Assembly: GCA_023435565.1 (NCBI GenBank)
Contig: JAEYRN010000044.1
Coordinates: 1-64,000 of the forward strand
DNA from: Bacillota bacterium
GTDB lineage: Bacteria; Bacillota; UBA4882; UBA8346
Length of the DNA: 64,000 nucleotides
Direction of reading: 5' to 3'
Under the pieces are notes generated by a model, which was given only the letters and a program-made list of their open reading frames with translations, ran no database searches and was not told the DNA's origin. Below are positions 60,401 to 64,000 of this stretch, one piece after another (position 1 is the first letter of the stretch; each line of letters starts with the position of its first letter). The translations under genes and the position numbers were made by a program.

Positions 60401-60874
60401 ATGCAGGAAAATGAGTCTTTCCGAACGTTACTTCAACAAGAAATTGATGTAATAAAAGAACTTAATTCACTTAGCCTTTTAAAAAAAGAAGCTTTATTAA
60501 AAGATGATTTGGATACAATGCAAGTAATTGTCCTCAAGGAAGAGGCGTTGTCCGTAAAATTAAAAAAGCTTGATGACGCCTGTTCCCCACAGGTGCAATT
60601 TTTTTTAAGAGGTTCTTTACCAAACGGGGCTAAAAAGCCGTCGCATGAAACCGTTGCTCTTATTGAGGAGCTTCGTAAAAACGCACTAAAACTCAAATTA
60701 AACAATGAATTCAATCAGGCGCTAATTAAAGATGCTTTGGCAGTGGTTGAGTTCACTGTTAATGCTCTTTTACCGCAAGTTGGCGCAGAAAATGGTTTTT
60801 ATGAAGCTTCCGGTAAAGTGGCCAAAGATAAAAAGAATTCCAAGAAGACTTTAATCTTGGATTATAAGGGGTGA
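60401..60874 (+). CDS. flgN: FlgN-family flagellar chaperone
   Basis: 157 residues, almost entirely alpha-helical with heptad-like Leu/Lys patterns (LLQQEIDVIKELNSLSLLKK). Position between flgM and flgK identifies it as FlgN, the chaperone for FlgK and FlgL. It lies 6 bp after flgM. Sequence conservation in this family is low, so context carries the assignment. Confidence 0.88.
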   Translation: MQENESFRTLLQQEIDVIKELNSLSLLKKEALLKDDLDTMQVIVLKEEALSVKLKKLDDACSPQVQFFLRGSLPNGAKKPSHETVALIEELRKNALKLKLNNEFNQALIKDALAVVEFTVNALLPQVGAENGFYEASGKVAKDKKNSKKTLILDYKG

Positions 60875-60880
60875 ATTAAG

Positions 60881-62296
60881 GTGCGGTCTACATTTTTCGG
60901 ATTGGAAATCGGTCGTCTAGGTTTACAGGCGCATCAAAAGCAATTGGAGATAACAAGTCATAACATGGCTAACGCCAGTACCCCCGGATATTCCAGACAA
61001 AGGGGAGAAATGACAACTACTCAACCATTTACATATCCAGCGTTTAATCGGGTTGAGACCGCCGGGCAGGTTGGCACCGGAGTTGAGGTTACGGCAGTAA
61101 TGAGAGTTCGCGATGAGTTAATTGATGTACAAATCCAACGTGAGACTACTATCTCGGGTTATTGGGAAAACCGGATGACAATGTTGGACGAGATGGAACT
61201 GATTGTAAATGAACCTTCCGATTCCAATATTAGAACTGCGGTTGATGAATTTTGGGTTGCTTTGCAAAATGTTGCCGACGACCCCACCTCAATTCCGTCC
61301 CGTTCCGTATTACGACAGAACACAACGACAATGACGGAGATAATCAGGCAGGATTACCAACGGATGAAAGCTTTGCGTTCGGTAGCTAATGAACGGATTA
61401 AAGAACAGGTAAACCATGTAAATGCTATTGCCGGTAAGATTGCTCTTTTAAACGACCAAATTGCGAAAGTGACGGTAATGGATGATCATGCCAATGACTT
61501 AATGGACCGGCGTGATTTGTTAGTCGAAGAACTTTCGGAAATTGTTCAAATTAGTAAAACTACGGACAAATTCAACCGGGTCAATATCTCCATTAACGGA
61601 ATTTCTTTAGTCCAAGATATTACCGCCAACCAGATCGCGATGGAGCCGAATCATAGCGATGAAGGGATGGTTAGATTAGTATGGCCGCGTATTGACAGAG
61701 AAGTCGAGATTTTAGGAGGTTCGCTGAAGGGTTTGATGGAAATCAGGGATCAGGATCTCCCTCAGTTTTTGGATAATTTAAACAATTTTGCCGAAACTTT
61801 AATTTCTAAGGTCAATGAATTGCACCATGCCGGTTATGGGTTGGATGAAAGCACTAACAATAACTTTTTTAGCGGGACTAACGCTGAAGACATTGATTTG
61901 GATGAAGCGATTAAAGATGTGGATAATGGTTTGAATCGGATTGCCGCTTCCAATTCAGTATTGACTTTACCGGGCAATAATGATGTAATGAAAAAAATAT
62001 ACGAAATTAAACACGAGCGTGTCCTGACAAACGGGACAGCCACGATAGGCGAATTTATCGGCGCATTAGTGGGAGACCTTGGAGAGAAGAGTTCAGCGGC
62101 ACAGCTTAAATTCGACGGGCAAACCAGATTGATTACTAGCTTGGATGAACGGCGCGAGTCTGTCTGCGGTGTTTCCTTGGATGAAGAAATGACCAATATG
62201 GTTAAATTTCAACATGGCTATAATGCGGCTGCTAAAGTAATTTCAACCATGGATGCGATGCTGGACGTAATTGTTAACCGGCTGAAAGTGATTTAA
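60881..62296 (+). CDS. flgK: Flagellar hook-associated protein 1 (FlgK)
   Basis: 471 residues, GTG start with GGGGTGAA upstream. The N-terminal FLGLEIGRLGLQAHQKQLEI and SHNMANASTPGYSRQR are the standard rod/hook start; the C-terminus SLDEEMTNMVKFQHGYNAAA packs against it. It forms the first hook-filament junction layer. Length is typical of Firmicutes. Confidence 0.95.
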   Translation: MRSTFFGLEIGRLGLQAHQKQLEITSHNMANASTPGYSRQRGEMTTTQPFTYPAFNRVETAGQVGTGVEVTAVMRVRDELIDVQIQRETTISGYWENRMTMLDEMELIVNEPSDSNIRTAVDEFWVALQNVADDPTSIPSRSVLRQNTTTMTEIIRQDYQRMKALRSVANERIKEQVNHVNAIAGKIALLNDQIAKVTVMDDHANDLMDRRDLLVEELSEIVQISKTTDKFNRVNISINGISLVQDITANQIAMEPNHSDEGMVRLVWPRIDREVEILGGSLKGLMEIRDQDLPQFLDNLNNFAETLISKVNELHHAGYGLDESTNNNFFSGTNAEDIDLDEAIKDVDNGLNRIAASNSVLTLPGNNDVMKKIYEIKHERVLTNGTATIGEFIGALVGDLGEKSSAAQLKFDGQTRLITSLDERRESVCGVSLDEEMTNMVKFQHGYNAAAKVISTMDAMLDVIVNRLKVI

Positions 62297-62337
62297 ACGA
62301 ATACTAATTTACTCTATCCGACCAAGGAGGGAGATTA

Positions 62338-64000
62338 ATGCGGGTTTCCAATAAAATGATTTATTCCAACTTTGGGTATAATTTTATGAAAAGCGAAGAG
62401 GCAATCCATAAAACGACTACTCAGGTCAGTACAGGGAGACGAATTTTAAAACCTTCGGACGATCCGGTGGGTACCACTCGGGCAATGGATTTTCGGACCC
62501 GAGGGACTGAAATGGCCCAATATATCGATAACTCGGAGAGGGCCATCAGCTGGCTGAATTGTACCGATGACGCTTTAATGACCGTGACCAATTATTTACA
62601 ACGGGTCCGGGAATTGGTGATCGCCGGTTCCAACGGCTCTTTAACAAAGGAAGCCCGATTAGCTTATGCTAATGAGATTGATGTTATTAAAGATGGTATT
62701 ATGCAGGTAGCAAATACCACGATTGATAATCGTTATATCTTCGGTGGAGAGAAACTTACCGAAGTCCCCTACCAGCAGAGGACTAACGTTACTGGTAATA
62801 TGGTTAACTTTGAGTTGAATCCGATTATTTTAACTGACCGGAATAATTTGATCGATGTTAAGCTCGATAACGGTGAGTTTGTCACTTTAAGGCTAACGCC
62901 GAAAACTTATGACGGTTCAGTTGGTAATACTTTGAACGATTTGGCCAAAGACATTCAACTTCAACTGAAATATGCCGGTTATGATGTTCCGGTTAATGTT
63001 AAAGCCACTCCGGACAATAGGTTGGAATTTTACGCCGGGACCCAGCCGCCGGATGGAATTCATAGTTTGGTATTAAGAGACGGTCCGGCAATAAAGGAAG
63101 CAGGTAAAGCTTTAGCGGTAATGCCGCCTGTATTGCCTAATGAAATAGCCCTTCCTCCAACTGCCAGCGCGGCGAACGACTATTATAACGGCTGGCAAAT
63201 AAAGATTATTGAAGGCACAGGGGCCGGTCAAACCCGGACGATTACCGACTATACTCCCGGAGTACCAAATGTAGCTCAGGTAGATTCCGATTGGGGCGTT
63301 GAATTGGACAATACATCAAAATATCAGATATTACCTCCGCTTGAAGGGGATGCAGGTATAGTAACCGGTGGGAATACTATTAATTTAAGTCCGGCCAGCG
63401 ATATTGCTAATTTTTATGTAGGGATGGATATCGAAGTATTTAACGAACAAAGCGGATTATATGAAACTCATCAGATTACAGCATATAATAATGGGACCCA
63501 TCAAGCTACGATTGCCGGAACCTGGGGAGCGACCGGGACTTTTAAATATCGAATCACTCCTAACCTGGAAGGCCAAGCTGTGGCGGCAGTGATTGGGACC
63601 AATACTTTACAAATGGAAGTCAACGCCAGTCAGGTCGCTGATTTTTATAATGGCGCTTCAATTACCGTTACCAATGCTGACGGTTCGACGGAAACCAAGC
63701 GGATTGTCGGATATAACGCCGGTACTCAAACATTGACCTTGGATAGCAACTGGACCACGAACGTATCCGTCGCCTCCAATTATAAAATTTCCGATACGGC
63801 ACTGGCTCAGCTTGGGTTGGAAAATAGGTCGACTACTAAGGAACTGCTAGGCAGTGAAGTCGAACCTTTGGTAAAAGTATTGGCCAAATACCCGGAGACT
63901 GGGGTTGTCCAAAATGTAACGTTACCCTTTGTTCAATTAAGTAATGACACTAGTGTTGATAATGATTTTTATAATAATTGGACTATCAAAATAACTGAAC
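62338..64000 (+). CDS. flgL: Flagellar hook-associated protein 3 (FlgL) with extra repeat modules, partial
   Basis: The frame is open for 554 codons from the ATG (AAGGAGGGAG upstream) and leaves the window. The N-terminus is classic FlgL: MRVSNKMIYSNFGYNF, STGRRILKPSDDPVGTTRAM, RELVIAGSNGS and NRYIFGGEK. From about residue 275 repeats follow, each with a [FY]YNG-type motif (residues 282, 359, 436, 544), a T.[RQ]I..Y stretch and a closing Y[QKR]I strand; the first three are 76-77 residues apart. Ordinary FlgL is about 300 residues, so this is greatly enlarged in its outer, surface-exposed part. The C-terminal helix is presumably beyond the window. Confidence 0.9.
   Translation, partial: MRVSNKMIYSNFGYNFMKSEEAIHKTTTQVSTGRRILKPSDDPVGTTRAMDFRTRGTEMAQYIDNSERAISWLNCTDDALMTVTNYLQRVRELVIAGSNGSLTKEARLAYANEIDVIKDGIMQVANTTIDNRYIFGGEKLTEVPYQQRTNVTGNMVNFELNPIILTDRNNLIDVKLDNGEFVTLRLTPKTYDGSVGNTLNDLAKDIQLQLKYAGYDVPVNVKATPDNRLEFYAGTQPPDGIHSLVLRDGPAIKEAGKALAVMPPVLPNEIALPPTASAANDYYNGWQIKIIEGTGAGQTRTITDYTPGVPNVAQVDSDWGVELDNTSKYQILPPLEGDAGIVTGGNTINLSPASDIANFYVGMDIEVFNEQSGLYETHQITAYNNGTHQATIAGTWGATGTFKYRITPNLEGQAVAAVIGTNTLQMEVNASQVADFYNGASITVTNADGSTETKRIVGYNAGTQTLTLDSNWTTNVSVASNYKISDTALAQLGLENRSTTKELLGSEVEPLVKVLAKYPETGVVQNVTLPFVQLSNDTSVDNDFYNNWTIKITE

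Noticed and set aside
1..64000. CRISPR arrays, rRNA genes, prophage structural genes and an origin of replication
   Set aside because: No regularly spaced direct repeats, rRNA motifs, phage modules or DnaA-box clusters were seen anywhere in the window.

Overview
The window looks like a chromosome segment of a spore-forming Bacillota (Firmicutes) with a two-membrane, diderm-type envelope. Bacillota markers are SpoIIP, a decayed gerA-type germination operon, a YteA-type zinc-finger protein, an Ile T-box leader, an L20-type leader before infC-rpmI-rplT, Rex, ComFA/ComFC, RecD2 and a flgM-flgN-flgK-flgL cluster. Diderm markers are ExbB-ExbD-TonB, a TIGR03545/TIGR03546-type pair, an exported IPT/OmpA protein and an SLH/coiled-coil protein. 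A relative of Hydrogenispora/Limnochordia-type diderm Firmicutes would fit, but this is inference from gene content only.

Layout: 1-320 holds a probable IS21-type element end and tRNA-Arg. 446-3664 encodes a cellulose-synthase-like transferase fused to a GH5 glycanase. 4017-5552 is the wreck of a gerAA-AB-AC operon. 5.7-7.9 kb carries an HD-domain protein, a 225-bp structured element with terminal inverted repeats, a frameshifted rfbC and rfbD. 8.0-17.1 kb (minus strand) is one long operon for 2-aminoethylphosphonate synthesis, nucleotide activation and probable attachment to a surface polymer. 17.3-30.9 kb is mostly housekeeping: hybrid kinase, FtsL-like protein, T-box/ileS, AEC transporter, DUF1189 protein, lspA-lgt-rluD and infC-rpmI-rplT. 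31.0-37.7 kb holds the envelope genes (IPT/OmpA protein, exbB-exbD-tonB, a cohesin-domain protein and an SLH protein). 37.9-40.3 kb holds small zinc-ribbon peptides, RseC and SpoIIP.

40.7-50.6 kb is the centrepiece: a 12-gene operon whose first 11 products correspond one to one to the 11 core subunits of respiratory complex I (three L/M/N-type, then J, K, A, B, C, D, H, I), followed by a HycI-type maturation protease. The D-like subunit keeps both CxxC pairs of a [NiFe] active site, so this is a membrane hydrogenase rather than a quinone reductase. rex lies 2.6 kb downstream. 50.6-58.4 kb holds the TIGR03545/TIGR03546 pair, rex, a Gx-type membrane protein, recD2 and comFA. 58.7-64.0 kb runs comFC-yvyF-flgM-flgN-flgK-flgL, and the FlgL reading frame leaves the window after acquiring a series of about 76-residue repeat modules.

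A recurring non-coding element, a roughly 112-bp imperfect palindrome present three times, lies upstream of the DUF1189 gene, exbB and the hydrogenase operon. All family assignments come from reading motifs by eye; no database search was run.
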